The notes below the pieces were generated by a model that was not told where the DNA came from, did not search any database, and saw nothing but the letters and a program-made list of their open reading frames with translations. A stretch of 14,090 nucleotides of DNA from JBCCRH01 sp039208045 (lineage in GTDB: Bacteria; Bacteroidota; Bacteroidia; Chitinophagales; Saprospiraceae): the NCBI GenBank assembly GCA_039208045.1, contig JBCCRH010000119.1, positions 1 to 14,090 of the forward strand. Direction: 5' to 3'. Shown here piece after piece: positions 1-6,619 of this stretch. The stretch's first letter is position 1, and every line of letters starts with the position of its first letter. A program made the position numbers and the translations under genes.

Positions 1-2845
1 CTTTAGTAATCTGCTCTTTGGCATCTTGCTGAGCGGTGTAAATCGCTTCAGAAGCTTCCTTTTGCGCTTTGGTGATCTCGTCTAGCGATTGCTTGCGGGC
101 CGTTTCAGCATCCTGTGCGTATTTTGATTTTTTGGCTGCCGTTTGTTTTTGTAAGGCAGCTATTTCTTGCTTTGATTGGTCGTTGGCTGCGGTAATAGCT
201 GCTTTCGATTTAGCTTCTGCATCCGCTACTTCTTTAGCAATTTTAGCTTTGCGCGCCTCGGCATCACTCTGAGCTTGTACAATGGCTTCGGCCTCCTTCG
301 TTTGGATGGCCGCCACTTCTTTAGCTGCCGATTCTTGCGCCTTAGCCACCTTCTCGGCGGCAGCCTTACGCTCTTCTAGCACATTCAGGGTGATGGCTTC
401 TTTTTCTTTGGCTGCATTTTCGCGGAGCGTCTTTACGTCGTTGGCGATCTGCTCTCGCAAAACTGCAATTTCCTTATTGGCACGCTCTTTCGCGGCCGTC
501 ACTTCATTCGACAAGCGTTCTTTTTCTTTAGCACTTTGCTCTTGTGTTTTTTGTATTTCGAGGGCTTCCTCTTGCTTCACCTTCGCAATCATTTCCGCTG
601 ATTTCTTTTTGGCTTCCGCAATTTGAGTGGCAGTGCTCTCTTTAGCTTTCGCCTCCGCTTCTTTTGCTTTTGCAATTTCGTTGGCCACATTTTGCTTGAT
701 GGTGGTTAGCTCTTTGGCAGCGCGTTCTTTAGCGTCGGCAATTTCTTCGGCACTCATATTCTTAATTTCTGCTTCTTTTGCCTTGGCATCCGCAATAGCT
801 GCAGCAGCTTCTTCCTGAATCGCCTTTATGCGGTCAGCAGAAGTTTGCTGGGCACTTTCTACTTCGGTGGCGTAGTCGTCCTTAGCTTTAGAGGCATTCT
901 CATTAGCTTGCTTTACTTCACTGGCTGCCGCCAAACGAGCTGCTTCAATTTCTTCTTCCGCTTTAGTCTTTGCTGCTTGCACTTCGCTTGCGGTTTGCTG
1001 CTTGGCTTTTTCTTCGCTTTGTTTTGCTTCCGCAATGGCCTTTTGGGTTTGCGCTTTGATTTTGGCAATTTCTTCGGCTGCTTTGGTCTTTGCCGCTTGT
1101 ACTTCGGCGGTTATCTTCTCTTGTTCCGCTGCTGATTTCTCTCGTGCTGCTGCTATCTTTTCAGCTTCCGCTGCATTAATCTGCTGGATATTGGTGGCTG
1201 CGTTGGCCTTTGCATCAGACACTTCTTGTGCAATGGCTTGCTTCTCTTTGTCAGCAGTAGCTTTATAGTTGGCTACTTCCATAGCTGTTGCTTCCTTGGT
1301 ATTGGATACGGCTTGCGCTGATTTTTGCTTCTCGTCCGCAGCTTGCTTTTTGGCTACGCTGATTTCTTCAGCTGCTTTTTGGCGCGCTTCGGCTACTTCT
1401 GCCGCTGCTTTCTGGCGTTCTAGGGCAGCGTTTTCTTTTAGTGCTGCAATTTCTTCAGCTAGTTGCTCTTGCAAAATGGCCTTTTCTTCGGCTGCTTTAC
1501 GCTTCGCCTCTGCCACATCAAAAGCCGACTTTTCCTTCTCCAAGACCGCGTTTTCGCGAATTTGGGCTACCTCAGTGGCTGTTTCTTCTTGCACTTGCAA
1601 AATCTGCTCAGAAGCTGTTTTCTTAGTGCTTACTACTTCTTCAGTCGTTACTTCTTTCTCTTTTTTCGCGTTCGCTCTGGCATTCTTTATATCATTAGCC
1701 ATTTGCTCCCTAATCTTACCTATCTCCGCCGTCGCATTTTCTTTTGCTGCCGCAATTTCATCGGTGTATTCCAAGCGCGCTAGCTCTAGCTTACTCTTAG
1801 CCTCTTTGATTTGCTGAGCTGCATTTTCTCGTACCACCTGTACTTCTTCCGCTGCTGCGGTCTTTGCTTTTTGGATTTCTTCGTCGGCCCGCGCGCGCGC
1901 TTCCAGTACTTCTACTTTTATCTTATCGAGTTGCGTACTAGCATTTGACTTAGCTGTTTCGATAGATTCCGCCAGTTCCTTCCTCGTTTTCTCAATCTGC
2001 ACGTCTGCTTTTTGCCGTTCGGCTAATACTTCATTGGCGATATTCTCCTTATCTGTGGCTGCTTTTGCCTGGGCTGTAGCTACTTCCTCTTGGATTTTTT
2101 GCTTGAGCGAGCTGGCTTTTTCCTTTTCTTTCTGTATCTCCGCTTTTAGCTTTTGCTTCGTAGCTAATAATTCTGCCTGTAGGTCTTTTACTTCACCGTC
2201 GTCCTGCACGCTTCCCCCAGTATTACTCTTCTTAGTATTAGCACTCGCTGTGCTCTCTGAGCTACTACTCTCACTCTTCAGCTTAGGCTCCCCTTTAGAC
2301 GATTTATCGTTACCGACTAATTCTACATTATTAATCTTATCAGTCTGCAAGGTATTGTAAAAGCACTGGGCCATCTGCCGGAATTCTTCCTGACGGCTAT
2401 TATTAAAGGTGAACTTGCGCATCTGATTGCTCACATTATTTTTGATATACATCGTATTAATTTGTGAGCTGGAAAACCACTCGGCTGCCGCCAAATCTAG
2501 CTGTAGGAGATTATTGTAGATGGGTGTCCCCTTATCCTTTATTATTTCGCCCATTTCGATAAAGCGATAGCTCTTCCGATTTTTATTGGCATCCATGAAG
2601 ATGATCTCGTCATCGATATTGAATTCTACCCCAGACTTGGAGTACATCCGCGCTGTCACGCCTTTATCACTGCTTAGTAATTCAATGCTATAGGAATAGT
2701 TACCGCGTACCACCACCGTCTGAGTGACAGTATTCAACATGTGGACACCGTGGATGACTCGATCCTCTTGGATAAGGGTACCACAGTTTTGGGCTGGAAG
2801 GGTGCCAATGCCTAATAGGAGCATAGCGAGTAGTACAAATCTCAT
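1..2845 (-). CDS. Secreted giant helical repeat protein, 3' end outside window
   Basis: I do not recognise a named family. The frame is open for 948 codons from the ATG at 2843-2845 to the window edge, so the C-terminus is missing. Residues 1-18 form a Sec signal peptide (MRF, a Leu-rich core, then LPA before QNC); C21 lacks a lipobox, so I read it as secreted or periplasmic rather than a lipoprotein. Residues about 20-172 look like a compact beta-rich domain, rich in aromatic and beta-branched residues and ending in a helix with QMAQCFYNTL. Residues about 175-215 are a Ser/Lys/Gly-rich linker. Residues 222-948 are one continuous Ala/Glu/Lys helix with no Pro or Gly breaks, built from 11-residue blocks of the form xAxEVxxAKxx punctuated by 7-residue blocks. 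No membrane segment is seen after the signal peptide. A structural rod, tether or lipid-facing amphipathic helix are all possible; function is unknown. Gene reality is near certain, role is not. Confidence 0.9.
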   Translation of the reverse strand, partial: MRFVLLAMLLLGIGTLPAQNCGTLIQEDRVIHGVHMLNTVTQTVVVRGNYSYSIELLSSDKGVTARMYSKSGVEFNIDDEIIFMDANKNRKSYRFIEMGEIIKDKGTPIYNNLLQLDLAAAEWFSSSQINTMYIKNNVSNQMRKFTFNNSRQEEFRQMAQCFYNTLQTDKINNVELVGNDKSSKGEPKLKSESSSSESTASANTKKSNTGGSVQDDGEVKDLQAELLATKQKLKAEIQKEKEKASSLKQKIQEEVATAQAKAATDKENIANEVLAERQKADVQIEKTRKELAESIETAKSNASTQLDKIKVEVLEARARADEEIQKAKTAAAEEVQVVRENAAQQIKEAKSKLELARLEYTDEIAAAKENATAEIGKIREQMANDIKNARANAKKEKEVTTEEVVSTKKTASEQILQVQEETATEVAQIRENAVLEKEKSAFDVAEAKRKAAEEKAILQEQLAEEIAALKENAALERQKAAAEVAEARQKAAEEISVAKKQAADEKQKSAQAVSNTKEATAMEVANYKATADKEKQAIAQEVSDAKANAATNIQQINAAEAEKIAAAREKSAAEQEKITAEVQAAKTKAAEEIAKIKAQTQKAIAEAKQSEEKAKQQTASEVQAAKTKAEEEIEAARLAAASEVKQANENASKAKDDYATEVESAQQTSADRIKAIQEEAAAAIADAKAKEAEIKNMSAEEIADAKERAAKELTTIKQNVANEIAKAKEAEAKAKESTATQIAEAKKKSAEMIAKVKQEEALEIQKTQEQSAKEKERLSNEVTAAKERANKEIAVLREQIANDVKTLRENAAKEKEAITLNVLEERKAAAEKVAKAQESAAKEVAAIQTKEAEAIVQAQSDAEARKAKIAKEVADAEAKSKAAITAANDQSKQEIAALQKQTAAKKSKYAQDAETARKQSLDEITKAQKEASEAIYTAQQDAKEQITK
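2..2182 (-). repeat. Protein repeat array of 3x11+7 residues (120-nt period)
   Basis: Residues 222-948 of the large protein divide without remainder into 19 units, each made of n 11-residue blocks followed by one 7-residue block. Thirteen units have n=3 (40 residues), two have n=4 (51), three have n=2 (29) and one has n=1 (18), summing to exactly 727 residues. The 11-mers carry V/I at position 5, A/I at 8 and A at 1-2, a 3-4-4 hydrophobic spacing (hendecad). The 7-mers are often of AxxEKEx type, for example AKKEKEV, AVLEKEK, ADKEKQA and SAKEKER. The first residue after a 7-mer is I, Y or L in 11 of 18 units. At DNA level the units have diverged, although two neighbours still match closely. 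Confidence 0.88.
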
Positions 2846-3017
2846 AGTTAGGTGGTTTTATAAAAGAAATATACTGCTTTTAAAGAGCATTTAAAATGTT
2901 TATGCAGAATATATATGTATTAAGAAACAAAATATGGTTTACTTTAAAACCCCATTTGGTACTAGTTTGCTGCTTAGTATACTAACTGCAACATAAGTAA
3001 ATTTAAGTATCCTACAT

Positions 3018-3094
3018 CGGATTACAAATCCGATGGGCGCGTGCTAGGCTTTTTTCCTTAAAGCTTGGCCCGCGCCCAGTGGATTTGTAATCCG
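3018..3094. repeat. REP-like intergenic inverted repeat
   Basis: The left arm begins CGGATTACAAATCC and runs on into GGGCGCG; the right arm is its inverse, with CGCGCCC followed by GGATTTGTAATCCG. The arms pair over roughly 26-28 bp with few mismatches around a loop of about 20 bases. The left-end motif is itself a small palindrome (CGGATT, ACA, AATCCG). Paired inverted copies of a short palindrome between genes resemble REP/BIME elements; that it is dispersed in this genome is inference. It lies downstream of pyrB and could also help end that transcript. Confidence 0.65.
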
Positions 3095-3098
3095 CATG

Positions 3099-3119
3099 AC
3101 CCTAAAACTTATTTTGGGT
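3099..3119 (-). terminator. Possible pyrB terminator stem-loop
   Basis: ACCC-T-AAAA, loop CTTA, then TTTTGGGT forms an 8-bp stem with one bulged base. It lies 72 bp beyond the pyrB stop on the strand of transcription. There is no clean U-run after the stem when read on the minus strand, so calling it a terminator is weak; it may simply be a hairpin beside the REP-like repeat. Confidence 0.25.
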
Positions 3120-3191
3120 ACACAATACTTAGTCTGTAGAAATGCTGTATGATAACTGGGAAGTAAAAAGATAACGAAAATAATAATTCAT

Positions 3192-4124
3192 TTAGCGTGT
3201 AGCAGCCAAAAGATATAAAATAGCCATCCGCACCGCCACGCCATTCTCTACCTGCTGCAAGATAATCGAATGGTCAGAATCTGCTACATCACTCGATATT
3301 TCCACCCCCCTATTGATAGGCCCCGGGTGCATGATTACGATTTGTTTATCTAGGCGATCTAGCAAGCTTTTATTGATGCCAAAGTACTGCGAATATTCCC
3401 GTAAGGAAGGAAAATATTTAATATCCTGGCGCTCTAATTGAATCCTCAAAATATTAGCTACATCGCACCACTGTAAGGTTTGGAATACATCATGCTCCAC
3501 TCCCACTCCTAGCTCTTGAATGTACTTTGGAATTAGAGTAGGCGGGCCACATACCTTGACTTTTGCGCCCAGTTTCAACAAGCAAAATATATTACTTAGT
3601 GCGACCCGAGAGTGCAGAATATCTCCAAAAATAGCAATCTTCTTACCTGCCAAATCCCCTAGCTGCTCCCGCATCGAAAAGGCATCTAGCAGGGCTTGTG
3701 TAGGGTGCTCGTGCGTGCCATCGCCCGCATTGATAATATTTGCATCAATGTGCTTGGACAGAAAATGAGGCGCTCCAGGAGAAGGGTGGCGCATCACCAC
3801 CATATCGACCTTCATCGACAAGATGTTATTGACGGTATCTAATAAAGTTTCGCCCTTTTTTACAGAAGAGGAAGACGCTGAAAAGTTAACTACATCTGCC
3901 GAAAGGCGCTTTTCCGCCAACTCAAAGGACAAGCGAGTACGTGTAGAATTTTCAAAAAATAAATTAGCCACGGTAACGTCCCGCAAGGAAGGCACTTTCT
4001 TAATCGGACGATTAATGACTTCCTTAAAGCTCTCGGCTGTTTCAAAAATTAAATGGAGATCGGAAGCTTGAAGGTTTTTGATTCCGAGGACATGATTGGT
4101 ACTTAATTGCTGGACTGTAGCCAT
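3192..4124 (-). CDS. pyrB: Aspartate carbamoyltransferase catalytic subunit
   Basis: Catalyses the condensation of carbamoyl phosphate with L-aspartate to N-carbamoyl-aspartate, the committed step of pyrimidine synthesis, in the cytoplasm. The 310-residue length matches the family. Visible hallmarks are the carbamoyl-phosphate loop FFENSTRTR (S60-R64), the SSSVKKGET loop with the lysine that reaches across the trimer (K89/K90 region), MRHP (R112), HPTQ (140-143), GDILHSR (168-173), LRIQLER (226-232) for the aspartate side, and HPGPINRG (266-273). The ATG start gives a full N-terminus. It starts 8 bp after the pyrR stop, so the two are almost certainly co-transcribed. No regulatory-chain gene pyrI is adjacent, which fits the unregulated trimeric class of enzyme; regulation by PyrR is the more likely control. 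Confidence 0.97.
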   Translation of the reverse strand: MATVQQLSTNHVLGIKNLQASDLHLIFETAESFKEVINRPIKKVPSLRDVTVANLFFENSTRTRLSFELAEKRLSADVVNFSASSSSVKKGETLLDTVNNILSMKVDMVVMRHPSPGAPHFLSKHIDANIINAGDGTHEHPTQALLDAFSMREQLGDLAGKKIAIFGDILHSRVALSNIFCLLKLGAKVKVCGPPTLIPKYIQELGVGVEHDVFQTLQWCDVANILRIQLERQDIKYFPSLREYSQYFGINKSLLDRLDKQIVIMHPGPINRGVEISSDVADSDHSIILQQVENGVAVRMAILYLLAATR

Positions 4125-4132
4125 TCCAAAGT

Positions 4133-4696
4133 TTAATTTTCGAGCGAAAGTGCTTTATTTGCAAACAACAATATGCGATCTTCTCCATCTTGTTCGGCCC
4201 ACTCTACCTTCACATAAGCCTGATCTACCGCATCTACTTGAAGCCCTACATAATCAGCTTGAATGGGCAAGTGTCTGTTAAATTGGCGATCGACCAAAGA
4301 AAGCAACTCCACCTTATTGGGTCTGCCGTAATGATTCAAAGCGGTAAGCGCAGCCTGCACCGTACGCCCGGTGTAAAGCACATCGTCTACCAAAATGACG
4401 TTAAGGTTTTCCACCAAGAAATCCATCCTAGTGGTATTCGCAGTAAGTGGCTTGGTGCGCGTGCGGAAATCATCTCGGTAAAACGTAATATCGAGAATGC
4501 CCGACAAAATCTGCACATCGCCTAATATGGCTTGTAAGCGCTTAGATAAGCGCTGCGACAAATGCACACCCCTCGGCTGAATACCAATCAGGCAAGTGCG
4601 CTCAAACCGATCGTATTTTTCAATCAGTTGATGACAAAGCCGATCGACGGTAAGTGCAAAACGCTTTTCCGAAACAATGATCCGTTTTTGTTCCAT
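4133..4696 (-). CDS. pyrR: PyrR-type pyrimidine regulator / uracil phosphoribosyltransferase
   Basis: A 187-residue type I phosphoribosyltransferase fold. The PRPP-binding motif VILVDDVLYTGRT is at residues 100-112, preceded by GIQPRG (38-43) and DITFYRDD (69-76), and followed by LVDRQFNRHLPIQADYVG, which is the characteristic PyrR segment. In characterised Firmicutes PyrR binds pyr mRNA in a UMP-dependent way to cause attenuation, and it also has uracil phosphoribosyltransferase activity. Its position directly before pyrB supports the regulator role. I cannot see a PyrR-binding attenuator: only 23 bp separate it from the upstream gene and 8 bp separate it from pyrB, so any RNA target would have to be further upstream or elsewhere in the genome. 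Confidence 0.93.
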   Translation of the reverse strand: MEQKRIIVSEKRFALTVDRLCHQLIEKYDRFERTCLIGIQPRGVHLSQRLSKRLQAILGDVQILSGILDITFYRDDFRTRTKPLTANTTRMDFLVENLNVILVDDVLYTGRTVQAALTALNHYGRPNKVELLSLVDRQFNRHLPIQADYVGLQVDAVDQAYVKVEWAEQDGEDRILLFANKALSLEN

Positions 4697-4719
4697 AAGT
4701 GGCCCTAAAGATAACGTAC

Positions 4720-5283
4720 CTACTTAACAAACTCGAACATTTGCTGGCAAGATTCCTTCCTAAAGCGAGCTTGTGTCCAGCGCGCTAATGGATAGCCCAA
4801 CCAGACATACCACTTTGCAGGCTTCGAAAAGGCTGCCAAATGATACCAGACCGATCCATCGGCGTGCCGCCGCACTTCAAATAATTCTTCTCCCTGCGCC
4901 ACATGCCCAGGCAGGGTACCATAAGCAAACCCAAATCGATCCTCCGTATCCAAGGTGTACACAATTTTTGCACTACTAAACCACCAAAGGCCCAGCATTC
5001 GAAAAGAAATAGCTACTGCCTTCCCTTCGTTTTGAGGTGCATTTACCGGATCTATCCGCGTCCACGTTCGTGGAAACATCGCCCAGGCTCCAATGGCTAG
5101 CTTGGCTCTTTCCCAGCATTCTTCTCCCTGCCCTAGGTATATTTCAGCCTTGTCGTGGGTATAGCCTTTCGGCAAATGTCCCCTCGTAGCACCCACTTCA
5201 GGGTAGGTGTAGCCCGCCACTTCTTGCTGTTGCAAAAACTGATTGAAGACGTCCTCTGATGGCTTATTTATGGCAACAATCAT
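4720..5283 (-). CDS. DUF1990 (UPF0548) family protein
   Basis: A 187-residue protein matching the DUF1990 family by its conserved layout. It has an N-terminal helix with NQFLQQQ, the YTYPEVGATRG segment, ERAKLAIGAWAMFP in the middle, then FGFAYGTLPGHVAQGEELF and a C-terminal AFSKPAKWYVWLGYPLARW. The family has no firm biochemical function that I know of; members occur in bacteria and plants and I do not assign an activity. No signal peptide or membrane helix is evident, so it is probably cytoplasmic. It ends 23 bp before pyrR on the same strand, so it may head the pyr transcript; whether that reflects a link to pyrimidine metabolism or chance is open. Confidence 0.85.
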   Translation of the reverse strand: MIVAINKPSEDVFNQFLQQQEVAGYTYPEVGATRGHLPKGYTHDKAEIYLGQGEECWERAKLAIGAWAMFPRTWTRIDPVNAPQNEGKAVAISFRMLGLWWFSSAKIVYTLDTEDRFGFAYGTLPGHVAQGEELFEVRRHADGSVWYHLAAFSKPAKWYVWLGYPLARWTQARFRKESCQQMFEFVK

Positions 5284-5376
5284 GTGCTATTTTATTTTTT
5301 TTGATCCCTGATTAAACCTCTGCTTACCCCCCAAGTCTATGAAATCGTAATCATTAATTCACTTATTAAAACCATT

Positions 5377-5414
5377 ATTTCTGGTGCTTTAGTTGTCATG
5401 CTAAAGCCAGAAAT
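5377..5414. repeat. Perfect-armed hairpin abutting an intergenic element
   Basis: ATTTCTGG-TG-CTTTAG, an 8-base loop, then CTAAAGCCAGAAAT. All 14 bases of each arm pair, with a two-base bulge (TG) on the left side only. It ends exactly where the next inverted repeat begins. There is no following T-run on either strand, so it is not an obvious terminator. It could be an operator, a transcribed structure, or part of the neighbouring repeat family. Confidence 0.6.
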
Positions 5415-5587
5415 AGTATTAGACTTGTTCCGCCGGTCGCGAATGAGCGAAAGCGTAGCAAATTTTATTCTGAACAAGGCAAAAAACGTAGGCGATGCCT
5501 AAGCATCGGCGAGGCTTTTTAACGCAGTGCAGGATGAAATTTTGCCGCTTGCAGCCATTTAGTGCCCGGCGAAATAAGTCTATTACT
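5415..5587. repeat. 173-bp nested inverted repeat, MITE- or BIME-like
   Basis: The outer ends AGTATTAGACTTGTTCC and GAAATAAGTCTATTACT are inverted copies with 3 mismatches in 17, and the match continues through CGCCGG against CCGGCG. A second layer pairs AATTTTATTCTG with CAGGATGAAATTT. The core holds CGATGC-CTAA-GCATCG flanked by A-runs and T-runs. Only a few bases separate the layers, so the whole stretch can fold on itself. No open reading frame lies inside. This is the form of a non-autonomous miniature element or a complex palindromic intergenic repeat; mobility is inferred, and no target-site duplication is evident. Confidence 0.6.
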
Positions 5588-5610
5588 CAAACCAAAAATT
5601 GAGATCAATC

Positions 5611-6441
5611 ATGAAGAAAGGAATGTTCATTTTATTTGCCTTTGCGCTGACTTTAGTGGCCTGTAACAAAGAAGACCAAGTAAGCGTAGAAGACGCAATT
5701 ACCACTAGTGAAGATTTGGCTACCGTACAAAACATCGTACAAGATACCGAAGATGAAATAGACGCCATTGTAGAAACAACTGAGCTAGAAACGACGCCCG
5801 ACCTCACTACGAACGAATGCCCAGTCGTTACGGTAACTCCAGAAGATGGAAGCTTCCCAAGAACTGTCACCATCGACTATGGAACAGAAGGTTGTGAAGG
5901 GCCAAGAGGCCGCCTCAGAAAAGGGCAAATTATTATTACTCAAACCGACCTACTGCGAGTAGCAGGAGCCGTGCGTACCGTAACGTTCAGCGATTTTTCC
6001 ATTGATGAGGTGGCGCTAGAAGGCACCAAAACGATCACGAATAATGGGCTGAATGATGCTGGCCAACCTTCGCTCAGCCGGGAGGTCAGCGGAGCGCAAA
6101 TCACCTATCCTGATGGCCTTCAGGTGAGCTGGGAAGCCTTGCATACGCTTACGCAAATTGGAGGAGTGGGTACCTTGCCCCTCATTGATAATGTCTTCAC
6201 TATTGAAGGGGGCTCTTCTGGCGTCAACCGCAATGGTGTGGCCTTTTCGGCAACCATCACAACACCATTGACAAAAAGTAAAAATTGTGAATGGATTGAA
6301 TCTGGCGTAAAGGAATACACTTTTGGCGATCGGACGCGCACCCTGGATTATGGAGCGGGGAGTTGCGAAAATTTAGCGACAGCGACCTTTGCCAATGGCA
6401 CTACGCGCACCGTACGCATACGTGCGTGGTGGCGCAGGTAA
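5611..6441 (+). CDS. Bacteroidota lipoprotein of unknown function, two Cys-containing beta modules
   Basis: The ATG at 5611 is chosen over an in-frame TTG at 5599 because it gives a standard lipoprotein signal: MKKGMF, a hydrophobic core and lipobox LVAC with C18. The residues after the cysteine (N-K-E-D) resemble the acidic Bacteroidota lipoprotein export signal, suggesting but not proving surface display. The mature 259 residues start with an acidic Thr/Glu-rich spacer (about 20-65). A module follows with CPVVTVTPEDGSFPRTVTIDYG, GCEGPRGRLRKG and GTKTITNNG, then a second module with NCEWIESGVKEYTFGDR and LDYGAGSCENLATATF. The repeated theme of Cys, aromatic and DYG..C in both halves suggests related beta modules. 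I recognise this as a recurrent Bacteroidota lipoprotein type but know no activity. A strong terminator follows, so it is probably a single-gene transcript. Confidence 0.85.
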   Translation: MKKGMFILFAFALTLVACNKEDQVSVEDAITTSEDLATVQNIVQDTEDEIDAIVETTELETTPDLTTNECPVVTVTPEDGSFPRTVTIDYGTEGCEGPRGRLRKGQIIITQTDLLRVAGAVRTVTFSDFSIDEVALEGTKTITNNGLNDAGQPSLSREVSGAQITYPDGLQVSWEALHTLTQIGGVGTLPLIDNVFTIEGGSSGVNRNGVAFSATITTPLTKSKNCEWIESGVKEYTFGDRTRTLDYGAGSCENLATATFANGTTRTVRIRAWWRR

Positions 6442-6468
6442 GCCGTGCCTAGTACGCACCACAAAAGT

Positions 6469-6508
6469 AAAAGGGGCCCTGGACGCAAGTTCAGTGCCCT
6501 TTTTTTTA
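6469..6508 (+). terminator. Rho-independent terminator of the first lipoprotein gene
   Basis: AAAAGGGG-CCCTGGA, a short loop, then TCAG-T-GCCC followed by eight T residues. The stem is GC-rich with minor mismatches, the A-run before it pairs with the T-run after it, and it lies 27 bp beyond the stop codon. Confidence 0.75.
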
Positions 6509-6619
6509 TAAAAATAAAAAACGCATGCAGCGAATCGAGCAATCGGCTGGTTAGGGGGGGTGAATCGTGTTCATTAAAGCTGGCCAACTTGATGGATTTT
6601 AACAAAAAAAATCACTAAG

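Larger units (their letters stand above)
2846..3191. other. 346-bp intergenic gap between pyrB and the helical protein gene
   Basis: No coding region is supported here. The half next to the large gene (2846-3000) is strongly AT-rich and should hold that gene's promoter, but I see no convincing Bacteroidota -7/-33 pair on the minus strand. The middle holds a REP-like inverted repeat (3018-3094), and the part near pyrB holds a small stem-loop (3099-3119). Both genes are read on the minus strand, so the end of the pyrB transcript must also lie here. Confidence 0.6.
5284..5610. other. Divergent intergenic gap with structured repeats
   Basis: This gap separates the minus-strand DUF1990/pyr cluster from the plus-strand lipoprotein, so promoters for both should lie here. 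No coding region is supported. It contains a perfect-armed hairpin (5377-5414) directly followed by a 173-bp nested inverted repeat (5415-5587), which together fill most of the space. A TAGACTTG sequence on the minus strand (5332-5339), one base off the Bacteroidota -7 consensus TAnnTTTG, is a weak candidate for the DUF1990/pyr promoter; no clear -33 TTG accompanies it at the right spacing. Confidence 0.5.

Noticed and set aside
69..1817. Long plus-strand open frames rich in Ala, Ser and Phe (for example 282-626, 1002-1268, 1269-1817)
   Set aside because: They are antisense shadows of the Ala/Glu/Lys repeat gene: GCN, GAA and AAG codons read backwards give few stops. They lack plausible starts or domains, and their composition mirrors the repeat.
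3520..4525. Plus-strand frames opposite pyrB and pyrR (3520-3768, 3823-4071, 4190-4525)
   Set aside because: They overlap well-identified conserved genes on the other strand and show no recognisable domain.
4697..4719. PyrR-responsive attenuator or separate promoter in front of pyrR
   Set aside because: Only 23 bp are available. A TATCTTTA-like box exists on the minus strand (4706-4713), but no -33 element is at suitable spacing and there is no terminator/antiterminator structure.
5599..5610. TTG start for the first lipoprotein, adding MRSI
   Set aside because: The ATG at 5611 gives a cleaner signal peptide (MKKGMF) with the usual lipobox distance.
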